A stretch of 64,000 nt of DNA from Aquatica leii (Eukaryota; Arthropoda; Insecta; Coleoptera; Lampyridae). A program made the position numbers and the translations under genes. Shown piece by piece: positions 10,301-22,361 of this stretch; position 1 is the first letter of the stretch; each line of letters begins with the position of its first letter. A model generated the notes under the pieces. The model did no database searches. It was given only the letters and a program-made list of their open reading frames with translations, and was not told the DNA's origin. The stretch spans positions 83,175,389-83,239,388 of the forward strand of contig CM069435.1 in the NCBI GenBank assembly GCA_035610365.1. The letters are read 5' to 3'.

Positions 10301-13300
10301 CCCTTGGTTGGTCGCGTGGGGGACAGGTGTCAACCATATACTTGCAACTGGCAAATATTCTTATTGTATTAAGCTTAAGATATATTAGTTTTTAGTACCT
10401 TCTAATTACATTCTAAAGTAAACGTCTACATAGCCACAACATGATTCATACTGCACAAAAGCAGTCGTTAAAGTGTCGTGGTTGACGACTGTCACCTACG
10501 CGAGTAACCGTGTGACTGTTTTTGTAGTAGGCGTTCGAACAGATTGTTTTTATTATTGGTAGTGCAAAGTTTTTTGTTTTTATGTGTTTGTAAGAGAGAA
10601 GTGTTTGTGTGCATATTTTTTATCTGCAATCCAAAACTAATAGATTTTTGAGGAGGTGAATAACTTTTACTGTAAACACATAACTTTTATATCACGTAGT
10701 AACACTATTTAGCGTTTAGGCGTCATATCAGCTGCCAAGAAAAAAAAACAAATAAATATAGCAAAGACCCTGCCATATGGGTACAGTGGTTCAACGAAGA
10801 GAGTGATAAAGAGGAACAAACGGAATGTGATGTAGTAGACGAAAGCGATCAAGACAAGGAAAATGTAACAATTGAAAGAAATCATGAATCTGACTCACAG
10901 GAAATATCTGAAAGTGATGATGAAACTGGTGTTCAAAAAGATGAGGGTTCCGCAATTTATTTTTTAGGGAAGGATGGAGAAACTAAGTGGCAAAAAACCA
11001 GACTACCTAAAGATGTAAAAACTCGATTACATAGTATTGTCGAAAATATTCCTGAACCCATACATCAAGCTCGCGAATGTAAATCTGAAACACAAACATT
11101 TGATTTGTTTATTGATAATGCAGTTCTGTCGGTCATCGCCACATCCACAAATATGTTTATCAATGAAATTACTAAAAATTTTACAAGGGAGCGAGATGCC
11201 AGGTATACGGATATAACCGAAATAAGAGCCCTAATTACTTTATTGTACCTCATAGGCAGTTTTAGATGTTCTCAAAAGAATTTGCACCAGTTATGGGACA
11301 GTTCTAAAGGCAATGGAATGGAGTTGTGCTACATAACTATGAGCGAACATCGTTTTCGTTTTCTGTTGAGGTGTGTAAGATTCGACAATGTCCAAGATAG
11401 AAAACAACGCAAAGAGATAGATAAATTTGCTGCAATAAGAGATGTTTTTAAAATTGTGAACAATAACTTTCAAAAGTATTTTTTCCCATACAAATATATT
11501 ACAATAGAGAAACAACTACTCGCGTTTAGAGGTCGCTGTAGTTTCCGTCAATACATACTCAATAAACCGAGTAAATATGGGATAAAAACGTATGCTTTGG
11601 TGGATGCTAAAACAGCATACACAATAAAATTAGAAACATTTGTAGGCACACAGCCAGATGGACCATATAAAATTAGTAATAATCCCCATGATGTCGTCAT
11701 TAGAATGGTAAAACCAGTTGAAGGCACATACCGAAACATCACTGGAGATAACTGGTTCAGTAGTGTACCTCTGATCAAGGAATTACTGCGCAATAAAAAA
11801 TTGACAAATGTTGGTACGCTCAAGAAAAACATAAGAAAAATATGTGCTGAGTTTTTACCACACAAAGACAGAGAAAAGAATTTTTCACTATTTGGTTTTC
11901 ACAAAAACTATCTTCAGTTTTATACTGCCCTAAGAAGAAAAAGGCTGTTCTAGTTATTTCATCTATGCATCATGATGATGCTTTAAATGTAGAAACTGGG
12001 GAACGAAGAAAACCAGAAATAATAACTTTTTACAATCACACAAAAGTTGGTGTCTATTTGGCCGACCAGTTGTGCTAAAAAAACAATGTTGCACGTAATA
12101 CTAGAAGATGGCCAACGGTTGTTTTTTATAATTTGCTAAATGTTTCGGCAATCAATGCGTTATGTATATATAAAGCCAACAATTCCGAACAAAATGTAAA
12201 AATGAAAAGATGAAAGATTTTATTAGAAATGCTGCATGGGAAATGATTAAACCGCAAATCCAAAGAAGATCTCAAATGTCACATATTCCTACAAAGATCC
12301 ACCGAAGAGCTAATCTACTATTAGGAACAGAAGCTGAAGAATCGACACCTTACAACCGTCAAAGAAACAGAGATGGCTGCTTTTATTGTGGTAGAACGTG
12401 TAACGTGCACATTTTTTCGATTAACTATGTTTGCTTTTAATTAACATTTTTGTGTTCACTGTTAATATAAATCCTTTTGCGCAATGCATTTTACGCACTG
12501 CACATGCGTTATGGGTCCTTCTTCTTAAGTCGTCAACCATCTTGCGTGCGTTTGTCAACGCGTGAGGACGTGTTCGTCCTGCACAGCGTGCAGAAAATTT
12601 CCACATGTTAAATTTGTACGGTGGAATTCTGCTTTAGTCGTATGCAATACTATCCGCTTTCATTCGTTTAAATTTACGCTTTTGTTTGTTAAAGAAACCC
12701 GTAATCTAAAAGGGTTTTTTTTTGTTTGGTACGTACGAACTGGAAGTTTTTCTTTATGAGTTACGATATACGACTACGTTTCTGATTTATTCGATGCTTT
12801 TCGATTTGTGTACGTATGATTTCGTTTATGGTTACGAAAATTTGGTTTGGATACGTACGCCTTTTTACGATTTTGAGGTATGAAATGCGATATGAAAATA
12901 TGGTTTACGCAGCACGTTTGATGTTAGTCACAACGTCGCTTTTACGAAGAATTTCCGTTACGAATTATGATTTTCATGTGTGAAAATCGATAATTATTCA
13001 TGGTTACGTTCGATGGAATTTGGTTTGGATGTTTCGAATGAAGAATTATCATACGTTACGTTTGTTTACGATATTCTGGTTGTTGGATCTGTACGGATAT
13101 TAGATCAAATCAGAATAATTACGGAAAATATGGAAGTTAATTTTGCATTTCAAGAAATTCATAATGTTGCATGAATCAGATAAGAAACGCGTAATTTAAT
13201 TAAGTCACGTGATGACCACGCCCATGCGCGAAGTTACAAACAACAAGAGATATTAACCTAACCTTCAATTACACGTATGTAGATAACTTAAGTATTCGTT

Positions 13301-13922
13301 TTTAGATATATTTGTTTTGTTGGTTTCAATATTTAACAGTTATAAATTTAATATAAAAAATATTGTGGCGTCCAAATTATGTTTCAAATTATATTTTAAA
13401 TTATACGTCAAATTAGAATTGTAAATATGAGTGTACGATAAGAATTCCCAGACCCTGGTTATAATTTGAATAAGACTCATTGCTCTAATTTATTGTTTGT
13501 GTGTTTATATTTAATAAAATCGTAAGAGCTAGTACGGTGCATTAGTTATTGATTATTAGTTTATTCGTTATATAAATGACACCTTAAGTAAGTTTTTAAC
13601 GTTATAAACGCGCGATAAAACAACAAGGAGATGGTGTACTAGCGGTAATCGGTGGGCATGTAACGAACATCTAACGGACGTGTGTGAAACATGCTGTGGG
13701 AAAGAATGAAACATTTAATACTTTAATATTAGGTAGTTTAATTTAATAATAGTTAGTTTTTTATTAAAAACCTCATTGTTTTGTTTTTTTTTGTATAACA
13801 ATTGTTCAATATAGTTCTCTAAATCTATCTAGCATTTTTGTTTTTGTATTGGAATCAATATAAAGTGACAATCAGCGAAAACAGTGGTGGTTGACACATG
13901 TCACCCACGCGACCAAACGCGA
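10301..13922 (+). mobile_element. piggyBac-like element with terminal inverted repeats
   Basis: A TTAA at 10297-10300 (the piggyBac target) is followed by CCCTTGGTTGGTCGCGTGGG and GGACAGGTGTCAACC. The right end at about 13887-13922 is the inverted equivalent: TGGTTGACACATGTCACCCA then CGCGACCAAACGCGAC, followed by CTAA, a decayed TTAA. Another repeat copy at about 10482-10510 (TGGTTGACGACTGTCACCTA) lies in the right-end orientation, like the subterminal repeats known from piggyBac elements. The 3.6-kb unit encloses the transposase relic below. The 12440-13880 part is non-coding and contains several TACG/TTACGA-rich stretches of unknown role. Confidence 0.85.
10745..12437 (+). pseudogene. piggyBac transposase pseudogene
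   Basis: An acidic N-terminus (about 10790-10960, rich in E/D/S) leads into the DDE_Tnp_1_7 domain, best seen in the 282-codon frame 11105-11953. The first catalytic block reads ITIEKQLLAFRGRC (about 11500-11541), where the family has (V/I)DEQ, so Asp has become Glu. The second catalytic block ITGDNWFSS (about 11738-11764) is intact. After a frameshift near 11935 the frame continues with SSMHHDDALN and YNHTKVGVYLADQLC (about 12035-12077), where the third catalytic Asp of GVD has become Tyr and a stop follows. The C-terminal cysteine-rich finger (CFYCGRTC, about 12376-12400) is partly preserved. Two changed catalytic residues, a frameshift and stops make it inactive. Confidence 0.9.
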
Positions 13923-13939
13923 CTAACGTAGTTTAACGT

Positions 13940-14900
13940 CGGTAATGACTACAATCTATTACTTAGAAAAATAAAAACAACAATCCTAAAAAAAATTTAG
14001 AAACAAGAACAAATGCACAAAAGTTACATAATAAATCATTGTAGAATGAATCAACAAAGACAATACTTTAAAACATGTTTAAAGAGAAAATAGCTAAAAA
14101 CTCAATGAACAAAAAAAAGAAATCAACAGTATCTGGGAGAAATAAAAAACAAACAATAGAAGCAATAAAAGCGATCGGAAAAATAATGCAGCACCAAATA
14201 AAACTCTATAGTTTTGTAAATCAATTAAAAAAAAGTCAAAAAAAGGTTCAAATAAAACTGTTGTGTGTATTAAAAATAACGGGTTCAAAATTCTGTCATC
14301 GGCATGAGTTATCCCCAAGTCCTTGCGACTAATGTTTAAAACAAGAATTCTTAAAGACAACAAAAAATGTCTTGCTCTTGCACATGCAAAATAGCCTCGA
14401 TCATTCGTTTCTTCATTATCGCATGACATCAGGATTTATCTTTATTATGAATTTGAATCAAAACATATCATTGATTTGATGTCCTTTTTGGATTTGCAGC
14501 ATCTTGCTTTAATATCTGAATTTTCAAAATTGTTGCCACCCTAAAACCAGAAAAAACTCAGCTTGGAGCCATCATGTTTCCTAAAAGTTACATTGTGCAA
14601 TGCTGATTTTAATGGCAATATATTGGAAGGTTTTAAAACATTTTACAAAATTGGAAGCTTAATGACTGTAGCTTCATTTTATTTGGTATGTTCTGAAAGC
14701 AAGATACCTTGTTTGAAAACAAACATCACAGCTGCTCAAATGATAACGAAAAATTTTTCTATTCAGTTAGAAACGTTCCATCATAGTAACAGTCAGTGTT
14801 TAGCATTAATTGAGACAAAATACGTAGATGTAATAGCAAAGGCTTGGACAGCCGGTGTCTATACTAAGATGAGAAAGTTTTCCGAGTTTGGACCGGGTCA
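13940..14900. other. Unassigned sequence with short open frames
   Basis: Open frames at 14075-14332 (plus), 14094-14429 (minus) and 14563-14949 (plus) carry no motif I recognise. The minus strand could be the decayed C-terminal part of the Penelope-like element whose RT is at 15020-15450, but the GIY-YIG motif cannot be read with confidence. Confidence 0.3.
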
Positions 14901-15019
14901 TTGTTGTAACCGAAGTAACCGTAAAAGGATTCATCAGGCTGCGAGATAAATCAAAAAACTCATACAGGACAAGACGATGATTATTAACTGTTTAAATATT
15001 TTGCTTCATATAACCATTG

Positions 15020-15450
15020 TTTACCAAGGTCCTCCTTCCGAGTCTAGATTATGAGAATGGCAAATAGAAAAAGCAAAAGCATTAAAAAAGTTTACATACA
15101 AATATTTAATGCGAGAACGCTTTTGTGCAGAATGATAAGACGAAACATTCAGATATCTGCCCGCATGGGTAGATTTGCAATAAACAGAATAACCAAGAAA
15201 TCCGTTGGGCTTACTAGTAACAAGAATGTCAAAAAATAAAAAAAAACCATTAGTTTCCATTTTGATATCTAGGTCTTAGACCATTCGAGATAGCCATGAC
15301 CAAACAATAAACGTGTCGTCAACATATCTAAACCAAACATTAAGTTTTAATATTGATGATTCTATAAGAACCGTTTCAAAAATTTTATAAAAATGTTAGC
15401 TACAACAGTTGATAGAGTAAAACCCATAACAGTATCAGAAACTTGTTAGT
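15020..15450 (-). pseudogene. Penelope-like reverse transcriptase fragment
   Basis: On the minus strand the frames give GFTLSTVVANIF (about 15390-15430; family consensus GSPLSPVVANLF). Next comes the catalytic box VDDTFIVWSW (about 15295-15325; family YVDDTF..W), then FFDILVTSKPNGFLGYSVYC (about 15180-15240) and KSTHAGRYLNVSSYHSAQKR (15115-15175), which correspond to the Penelope motif [30 protein letters not shown]. Several frameshifts and stops are present. This second Penelope relic is on the opposite strand to the one at 3.9 kb. RT of this group is thought to prime on exposed 3' ends, but this copy is dead. Confidence 0.85.
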
Positions 15451-15899
15451 AAACTTGTCAAATTGGAAGCAAGTGGATGATAAACACACAAGACAAACCG
15501 ATTTTTTTTGCCTCCTATTTATCAACCACCCTACTATCACAACATGACACCATATTAACAATTCTCCGGCTTGCCATTGAAAAATATCAAATCTATGGGC
15601 AGAAAACTAGCATTGTAACCTTTGATTAACCATTGTAAATCAAAGTCAAAAGGATTATTGAGAACTGCCCCGATACTGATTGATGCAACGTAGTGGTAAG
15701 GTTAGGCGGTTTTCACTTGCTCATGTCATTCATGGGTACAATTAGGTGATCATGGAAAAAAGTGGACTACTTTCAAATGTTTATGCAGAAAATAGCATTA
15801 TCAAGATAATTTTGGCCACGCGGATGCTACAGCAATGAGGGTCTACATTTCGGTCTAAATACCATTAGCACATGAAGTTGTAAAAACAATGCTGTTGAC

Positions 15900-16330
15900 A
15901 AGAAACGATGAAAGTATAATTGAAAACTTGTATTTAAATGTTGACAAAGCAGTAATTTTGACTTACAAAAACGATGAATAATTTTAAACAGTTACCACAA
16001 AATTTGCAATTGTTTTTCAAAAACTTTAAAGCAACAGTTCTACTGCTCAACAGTAGGTTTAATATTTTCAAATGGTGACGCTGATAAAACAATTCATCAA
16101 AGCAGAGAGAACACAAAACTGGGATTTACATTTAGGTACCACGCAGAAAATGCATCACAACATCTCCTGACGCTGATCTCCTGCGACTGCAAAAAAGACT
16201 GCAGCAGTGTCTGCCAGTGCAGGTAAGCTGGACTGCAATGTTTTGTAGTTTGCATTTACTGCGAGGGATTTTTGAGCTCGGATTCAGGCTGGATTATGCA
16301 TCTACAGATGACTAGCTACACGAAAATGAA
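15900..16330 (+). pseudogene. Remnant of PIN/XPG-like TE-associated protein (C-terminus)
   Basis: A plus-strand frame reads HLLTLISCDCKKDCSSVCQC (about 16160-16220), followed by RAGLQC. This is the same cysteine-rich tail pattern (LLK.I.C.C...C...C.CRKA.L.CS) as at the end of the larger copy at 22362-24290. Upstream, SNGDADKTI (about 16065-16095) may be the DAD motif of the nuclease-like domain. The copy is strongly shortened and broken. I name it only by similarity to the better copy. Confidence 0.5.
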
Positions 16331-17067
16331 CTAAACGAAGAATTGTAAATGCTCGTCTCAAATATTCTTGAAAACCTCGCTGGCATCACAGAAGACGACG
16401 TTTTGGACTAACAAAGCCAATTAAAAAAGTCAAAGATATATTAAAATAAATACATCTTTAAAATAGATGTCAGATTTTTAGATATTTTTTATGGGTGTAT
16501 TTATATTTTTTTTTAAAATATAGCAATAATAAGTAACTTTGAGTACTTTGATTTTTTTAATAACTATGCTTAAAAATAAAAATAGAAATAATCTCATTTT
16601 TTGTTCAAGTGGTTGAAATTTTGTTCAAAATCGTGTAAATTAAATAATTGGCCAAACTGTATCTCTGGAACTAATAATTCTATAAAAACCGTTCTGGTTT
16701 TGAATTGTTGGAGATTTAACTTAATTAAAAAATAAATACAACAATCTATGTTAAAAACCCAGTCCTTCCGGGTCAAAATCCATAAAAAGAAATTTGAGAT
16801 TTTTTTGATTTTTGATAACGACCCGGTCGTCTACCAATGTCGGAGACTTGGATTTGCATTATAAACAATAAATCAAAAAAGCAAAAATAACGGATTTCAT
16901 GCATTGCTAAATGTTTAATTTGTCTGAATTATAGCGTTAAAAATTTTTATTTGTTTAAAATCTTTCCAGATTTTCTTTTTTGTTTTTTGTACTGATTTTT
17001 GCTACATTGTTTTTTGGTTGTTTCCTGCCTGTTTATTTTCAACGGTCTATATTTTTTCTATGCCATT
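16330..17067. other. AT-rich sequence, nothing recognised
   Basis: No motif found. It ends in the target-site duplication of the hAT element. Confidence 0.5.
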
Positions 17068-17075
17068 TTCTAATC
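17068..17075 (+). repeat. 8-bp target-site duplication (left) of hAT element
   Basis: TTCTAATC occurs here and again at 19512-19519, exactly flanking the element. Eight bases is the hAT-specific duplication length. Confidence 0.95.
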
Positions 17076-19511
17076 CAGCGGTTCTCAAACTGTGGGTCGC
17101 GACCCCCAGGGGGGTCGCGTGATGTGTCCAGGGGAGTCGTGGGATAAGGAGGAAAATCAAAAAAACAAATCAGAAAACAAATCAGTCATAGCTGTAGGTT
17201 TTATTAACAACAAAATGTATAGGCTACACAAATTTGTAATACACATACAAGTTGAAAAAGGCCTAATACTATTTAATGGGAAACATGAGCTTGTTTGGAA
17301 TCAACCATTCTTTTTATGTCCGGAATGAGTTTTGTAATACACAAAAGAATGTCATTTTCCAGGGTCAAACGATTTCTTGATTTTGTTTTGATATTCACCA
17401 TTGTGGAGAAACCTTGTTCACAGTTATAAGACATAGAAAATGGCATGAAAGTCTGTAATGCTTTTGTGGACAGTTCTGGGTATTCATTTTTAATACCTAT
17501 CCAAAATTTGTCGATACAAGCACTGTTAAATGTGAATTTTGCTGACTGATCACTTGAAATTTCGATCAGTTGATCATGTTGACGAGCAGATAGCTCAGCT
17601 TTTGTTACGACTTGATCACTGAACGGATTGACTACCCACAAAACCCCACTCGTATCCTTATTTGGAAGGTAATCTGTCAACTGTTCAATCAAACCTTCGA
17701 GATGAGAAGATACTAGTAAGGAGAGAGATGAAGTGTCAGGGGATGTACAGTAGGATGTCGACAGAAACTCTATAAACTCTTGAGTTAGTGTAAAATTTTC
17801 AAAATCTTCTTTCTTTACTCTTGCGTTCCAAACACTGAGTTTTTTTACAAATGCATTTACTCTGTCTTGAGCATATAGCATATTTTTGTCTGGTCCTTGT
17901 AGGGATAAGTTCAAAATATTAAGGTGAGAGAAGATGTCAGCCAAATAAGCAAGCTTAACCAACCACTTTTCCTCACTGAAAAAAGTGGAAAGTTCGGGTT
18001 TACTATCAACTAAAAATAACAACATTTCTGACTTTAATCCAAACAGCCTGCTTAATACATCACGGGATAGCCACCGTACTTCAGTGTGAAATAAATGATG
18101 TTTATGCAAGGCTCCTACCTCTTCACACAAGTTATTAAACAACCTACTTTGCAGCGGGCGACTTTTGATGTAGTTCACTATCTTGACAGCTTCATTTAAA
18201 ACTTGCCGTAATTCATCTGGCATTTTCTTAGCTGCCAAAGCTTGCCTATGTAAAAAGCAGTGGACCCAGCTTGCATTCGGTATAAATGATTTCAACCTGG
18301 CAATCAAGCTCTTCTTTCCCGTAAGGGCCATTGCTCCATCACTACAAATTGAAACACATTTCTTCCAATCAAATTCAAAAGGTTCAGTTGCTTGAACAAA
18401 CACCTTATAAAGACTTTCACCTGTTGTATTATTCGGCAGGGGCTTACAAAACAAAATATTTTCATGAATAGCATCACCGTAATCGTACCGGATGAAGCAT
18501 AAAAACTGAGCACAGTTGGCAACATCTGTTGACTCATCCAACTGAATTGCAAAAAAAGTACTGTCTTTTATTTGCTTCTTTAGCTGGTTCTGAACATCTT
18601 CAGCCATGTCACATATTCTTCTTGAAATAGTATCATTTGATAACGGGATTTTTTTCAATTTTTCAGCATCTTGAGGACTGATTATATTTGAAACCATATC
18701 AATTGCAGCAGGAAGAATTAATTCCTCAGCAATTGTATGGGGTTTCCCTTTTTTAGCAATCTTGAGTGCTACCTCGTATGAAGCTTTAAGAGCATTTTTA
18801 TTAACATTAACAAGATCTGTAATGTTTACCTGTTGACTTCGAAGGGATAACAGTTTTCTTTGGAAAAATTCCACTGGTTTGTCTTTCAAAGCAAAATGTT
18901 TAGTTTCAAGATGGCGTTTCATTTTCGAAGGCTTCATGCTTTCAGCTGACAACACTTCAGTACACACCACACATTGAGGTTTGTTTGCCAGTTCAGTGAA
19001 ACCGAATTGTATGTACGACTGGTCATATTTGCGGAATTTTGTCTTTGCGCACCCACTAGCACTAGCATCACTACTTGACGACGGTCTTTTCAAAAACTTA
19101 TCCATTGCTACTTTTTCTAACTGTATTTGCTCGCAATACTACTCACAAAGTACACACACAGTGTTGAGTGATCGACTCAAGAAGCCAGACTGTCGTGTCG
19201 TCTGCCGGGCACCGGCTAGCAGAGAGTGCGCGCGCAAACAGCTGTGACTGCAGTCTATTCTAGGCCCCATGAGTCATCAATGCTTTGTCCTTGTTCGTGC
19301 TACGAAGTGAGTTATCTCACTTTTTCTTATTATAAAACAATTCAAGTCCAACAATTTGTATTTATTTTTACTAGTTAATAGTATTTTTATAGATAAAACT
19401 TAGCCAATAGTGTTTTTTTTTTCATTTTTGCTAATATTTAAAAATAGGGGGGTCGCCGAAATACTAGATCTAAAAAGGGGGTCGCAGTGTCAAAAAGTTT
19501 GAGAACCACGG
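17076..19511 (-). mobile_element. Complete hAT DNA transposon
   Basis: A 2436-bp element bounded by inverted ends: left CAGCGGTTCTCAAACTGTGG (then GTCGCGACCCCC), right (reverse complement) CCGTGGTTCTCAAACTTTTT (then GACACTGCGACCCCC). It is flanked by identical 8-bp copies of TTCTAATC (17068-17075 and 19512-19519). It encodes one uninterrupted transposase on the minus strand. The exact duplication and intact frame point to a recent insertion. The GC content and lack of decay contrast with every other element in the window. Confidence 0.95.
17273..19105 (-). CDS. hAT transposase, BED-finger / ZBED5-FAM200-like, intact
   Basis: A 610-residue open frame with no stop. The N-terminus is a BED-type zinc finger with C45, C48, H65 and H70. 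The RNase H-like catalytic core has D190 in FFAIQLDESTD and D256 in CSDGAMALTG. A conserved CFLHRQAL box surrounds H286 and TEVRWLSR lies near 341-348. The C-terminal hATC dimerisation region holds NCEQGFS, with E563 at the position of the catalytic glutamate of hAT enzymes. All three acidic residues are present. The frame resembles the ZBED5/FAM200/SCAND3-like proteins of vertebrates, which derive from hAT transposases. It would bind the terminal repeats and excise by hairpin formation. The start is the first Met, followed by MDKFLKRPSSSS, typical for this subgroup. Upstream (19110-19250) is a short GC-richer leader within the element. Confidence 0.95.
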   Translation of the reverse strand: MDKFLKRPSSSSDASASGCAKTKFRKYDQSYIQFGFTELANKPQCVVCTEVLSAESMKPSKMKRHLETKHFALKDKPVEFFQRKLLSLRSQQVNITDLVNVNKNALKASYEVALKIAKKGKPHTIAEELILPAAIDMVSNIISPQDAEKLKKIPLSNDTISRRICDMAEDVQNQLKKQIKDSTFFAIQLDESTDVANCAQFLCFIRYDYGDAIHENILFCKPLPNNTTGESLYKVFVQATEPFEFDWKKCVSICSDGAMALTGKKSLIARLKSFIPNASWVHCFLHRQALAAKKMPDELRQVLNEAVKIVNYIKSRPLQSRLFNNLCEEVGALHKHHLFHTEVRWLSRDVLSRLFGLKSEMLLFLVDSKPELSTFFSEEKWLVKLAYLADIFSHLNILNLSLQGPDKNMLYAQDRVNAFVKKLSVWNARVKKEDFENFTLTQEFIEFLSTSYCTSPDTSSLSLLVSSHLEGLIEQLTDYLPNKDTSGVLWVVNPFSDQVVTKAELSARQHDQLIEISSDQSAKFTFNSACIDKFWIGIKNEYPELSTKALQTFMPFSMSYNCEQGFSTMVNIKTKSRNRLTLENDILLCITKLIPDIKRMVDSKQAHVSH

Positions 19512-19519
19512 TTCTAATC
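19512..19519 (+). repeat. 8-bp target-site duplication (right) of hAT element
   Basis: An exact copy of TTCTAATC immediately outside the right terminal repeat. Confidence 0.95.
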
Positions 19520-21980
19520 AATGTTCTTTTTTTTTTATTCAATGTAATATTTTGCCACCGTTACTTTAATGTTTCAGTTTCCTATATTTGATTGTGTTAA
19601 TTAATTTTTTATAAATTTTTCAAACATTTTTTATTTTATAGTCTATGTATTTGTATTCTTTTACATTTCTTTATTTTTCTTGCGTTATTTTTGTGTCCAA
19701 TTATTGCTGTTATCCTTTTGTGTTTATAAATTTTTGCAACTAGTATTGTTCTTATTTGTATTATTATTATTATATTTAAACTTTTGTTGTCTTATTAATT
19801 TGTTACAATATTCTCAAAAATTGATACGCGTTTCGCTCTACTACCAAAAAAAAAATAGAAAGGATCTTCACAAAAAATTACAAGAAAAAAATCATTTTAT
19901 TTTGAAGCTGACATATGAATTACTAAACAATGTAAAGTAATATTGTTTTTTACTTTTTTTACTATGATTAATGCTTATTATGTATTTTTTAAATATAAAA
20001 ACAATATAAAAGAATTGCAACTAACATGTAATATGCTAAATAAATTATATAAATTTGCAATATAAAAACTAATCAAACGTAAATCATACTTTTTATAGTT
20101 TCTTAAACAAATGTATGCGTTTAATTAAAAATTTAAAAAATGTGTATTTCAAAATCAAGATAAATTTAACTTTAAATTAAAATATTAAAAAAGTTTACTA
20201 TTGCATGACACAGAACCAACAACATGCAACATATAAAAACCATATTTAAAACACCAATAAAAACTTTTATTAATTTATCGGTAAGATAAATCAAATTATT
20301 GATGTATCATTTAAAAAGTTTTGTATGCTAAATTGCGCTATAAATCTCAAGTTACTTTAGAATATTTTAACGCCATCGCAAAAATGAAATGTAACAAGTT
20401 TTTATTAACAAGCTCGTCATAAAACAATTGTATATGCATTAAAAGGCTATAAAAATTCTTTTCATATCAATATAAATTTTTACTTCGTTTTTTAAAATCC
20501 TTATAAAATATACAACCGTCTGTAATTCTGTCACGACATCATAGCATGTTATGTATACAAAACGCATTTGAAACCGTTTTGTCGATAAAATAGTTTTTAT
20601 TTCTTGCAAAAAAATTATTAATGTATATTTGTTTTCAGCATTTATTTACCTAAATTGTTTAAAATGTTTTTATCAACGTCTTAGAAAATTTATTTTAATG
20701 TTACTTATACGTAGTTCGAGAGATTTAATTATTCCTTGGAATTACTTTTTAAAATTCATATATTTCTATAGCGTGTACGTCTAATTGTTTAAAATTGCGT
20801 GGTAGTTATTATACAAATGTTAATTATTTTTTGTACGTATGTATGTTATAGTTTAATAATTTTTACATTATGATTTTTTTGTATGGTTATTTTTTTAGTA
20901 GAAAAATTCAGGAACTACCCATGTATTTACGCATTGCAAATTACATTTCTATAATTAACTCGAATAATAATTATACGTGTAAGTAAATTACGTTTCCGTA
21001 AATAATTATATTAAGTTTAATTTAAAAAATATTGTTTTTATTTATTAATTACAAAGCGCTTAGTCTAATCACATACTGTTGCTTTGTGCTGCAATTTACA
21101 AGACGTACTTTACCGATAGGATATATCACTCCTTCAAAGGCTGTAACAACACGTCGAACATCTATTTTGAATTAAATTTGAGCGGGTTGATTTTCATTAA
21201 GCTTCAGTGCATTAATTGCATTACTGATATACCACTCTCAAATTAACAGTGGTGTATAGTATGCAGATACAGAGATGTTTTAATCTCAAATTGCATTACA
21301 TTGAATGACTGCACGTAGTGGTTAAGTTTCGCTTTACTTTCAAGAAAATATTCTGTGTGTCAAATAGCATTACCGTAAATTGGTACACAAAGACTTCTAT
21401 TAAAAGCGTCAACGTTTGAATGACTGAAAATCTTTTGATCGCATATATGTACGTATACAAAGATTACAGTGTCAATAAATGTGTTATATAATTAACGTTA
21501 TACACAAATTAGAATTCAAATTGTAAAAATACAAATATAAATTATAGTTTGTATACAAAATATCTACTTTAATGTTAAAATGTTTTCTTTAATAATTCAA
21601 TCACATGTTTGTTGTTTTTATTGATTATATTGTTTATTATTCGTAAGCGCCACAACTCAGGTGTTCTTTTAAAATTTTTTATATTTATTGTACTATTTTA
21701 TCGTGTCAGCAAATGTCTAATTTTGTCTGTAATTGGCGTTGACAGCGTAAGAAAATGGTTGTACTTCCACAATTGATTTTTTTGCTGTTTATTTTACTTT
21801 TTTTAGTTTGCTCATTTTTTCAGTATAGATCTGTCTGTTCAAAAAATTTTTTTTTTAATTTTTTTAATTTGGTTGTTTTTTATTGATACGACAAAACAAT
21901 GTAGGCGCACCAAGTGGTAAAATTTTGAAGCGCTGTACCTGAGACAGCTCTTCGTGTTTCAGTCTTATGTAAATGTGTAA
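19520..21980. other. AT-rich sequence, no recognised gene
   Basis: No coding motif is recognised on either strand. The open frame at 19680-19940 is low-complexity. The stretch at 21080-21320 is slightly GC-richer but unassigned. Confidence 0.5.
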
Positions 21981-22037
21981 TTTTATACATTATTGTTTAA
22001 AATCAATTAGTTATAGGTGAAAATAAAAAACGTTTTG

Positions 22038-22360
22038 TGAAAATTAACATTTATTGTTGTGTACCTCAATGTTTATCGTTACGCTGAAAATCGTTCATTT
22101 TATATTTTCCCAGCTGATAAAATATTATATGCAGAATGAAAATGGGTTTTAAAAATTGGGAAGCCAACATCACAATATATGCGTGTATATAGTGAACATT
22201 TTAAGAATGAAGATTACTTTTTTAAGGTAAAAAAATTAAAATTCCTAATTTACAAATTATTAATTTTTCCATTTCTAAAGCATAATCCCAAACAATTTCG
22301 TTTGAAAAAAAATAAAGTGTCATCTTTAAAAGTACGTGTTGGCAGTTACGACAAATGTGC
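22038..22360 (+). pseudogene. THAP zinc-finger exon(s) of a DDE_Tnp_4-type transposase
   Basis: Translation gives IYCCVPQCLSLR (about 22050-22085), the start of a THAP domain (C-x(2-4)-C). After a stop come SFILYFPADKILYAE, then KWVLKIGK and RVYSEHFKNEDYF (about 22178-22220). The Cys of the CSEHF motif has become Tyr, so the C2CH zinc site is lost. A short candidate intron follows (22227-22280, 54 bp, GTAAAA...TAAAG), after which a basic segment continues (KQFRLKKNKVSSLKVR). THAP domains in transposases bind the element ends. The rest of the likely enzyme is at 24290-25010, separated by the PIN/XPG-like segment. Confidence 0.75.
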
Positions 22361-22361
22361 T

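Noticed and set aside
12600..13200. TTACGA/TACGTACG-rich stretch considered as an LTR or satellite
   Set aside because: No consistent period and no paired copy; left as part of the piggyBac 3' non-coding region.
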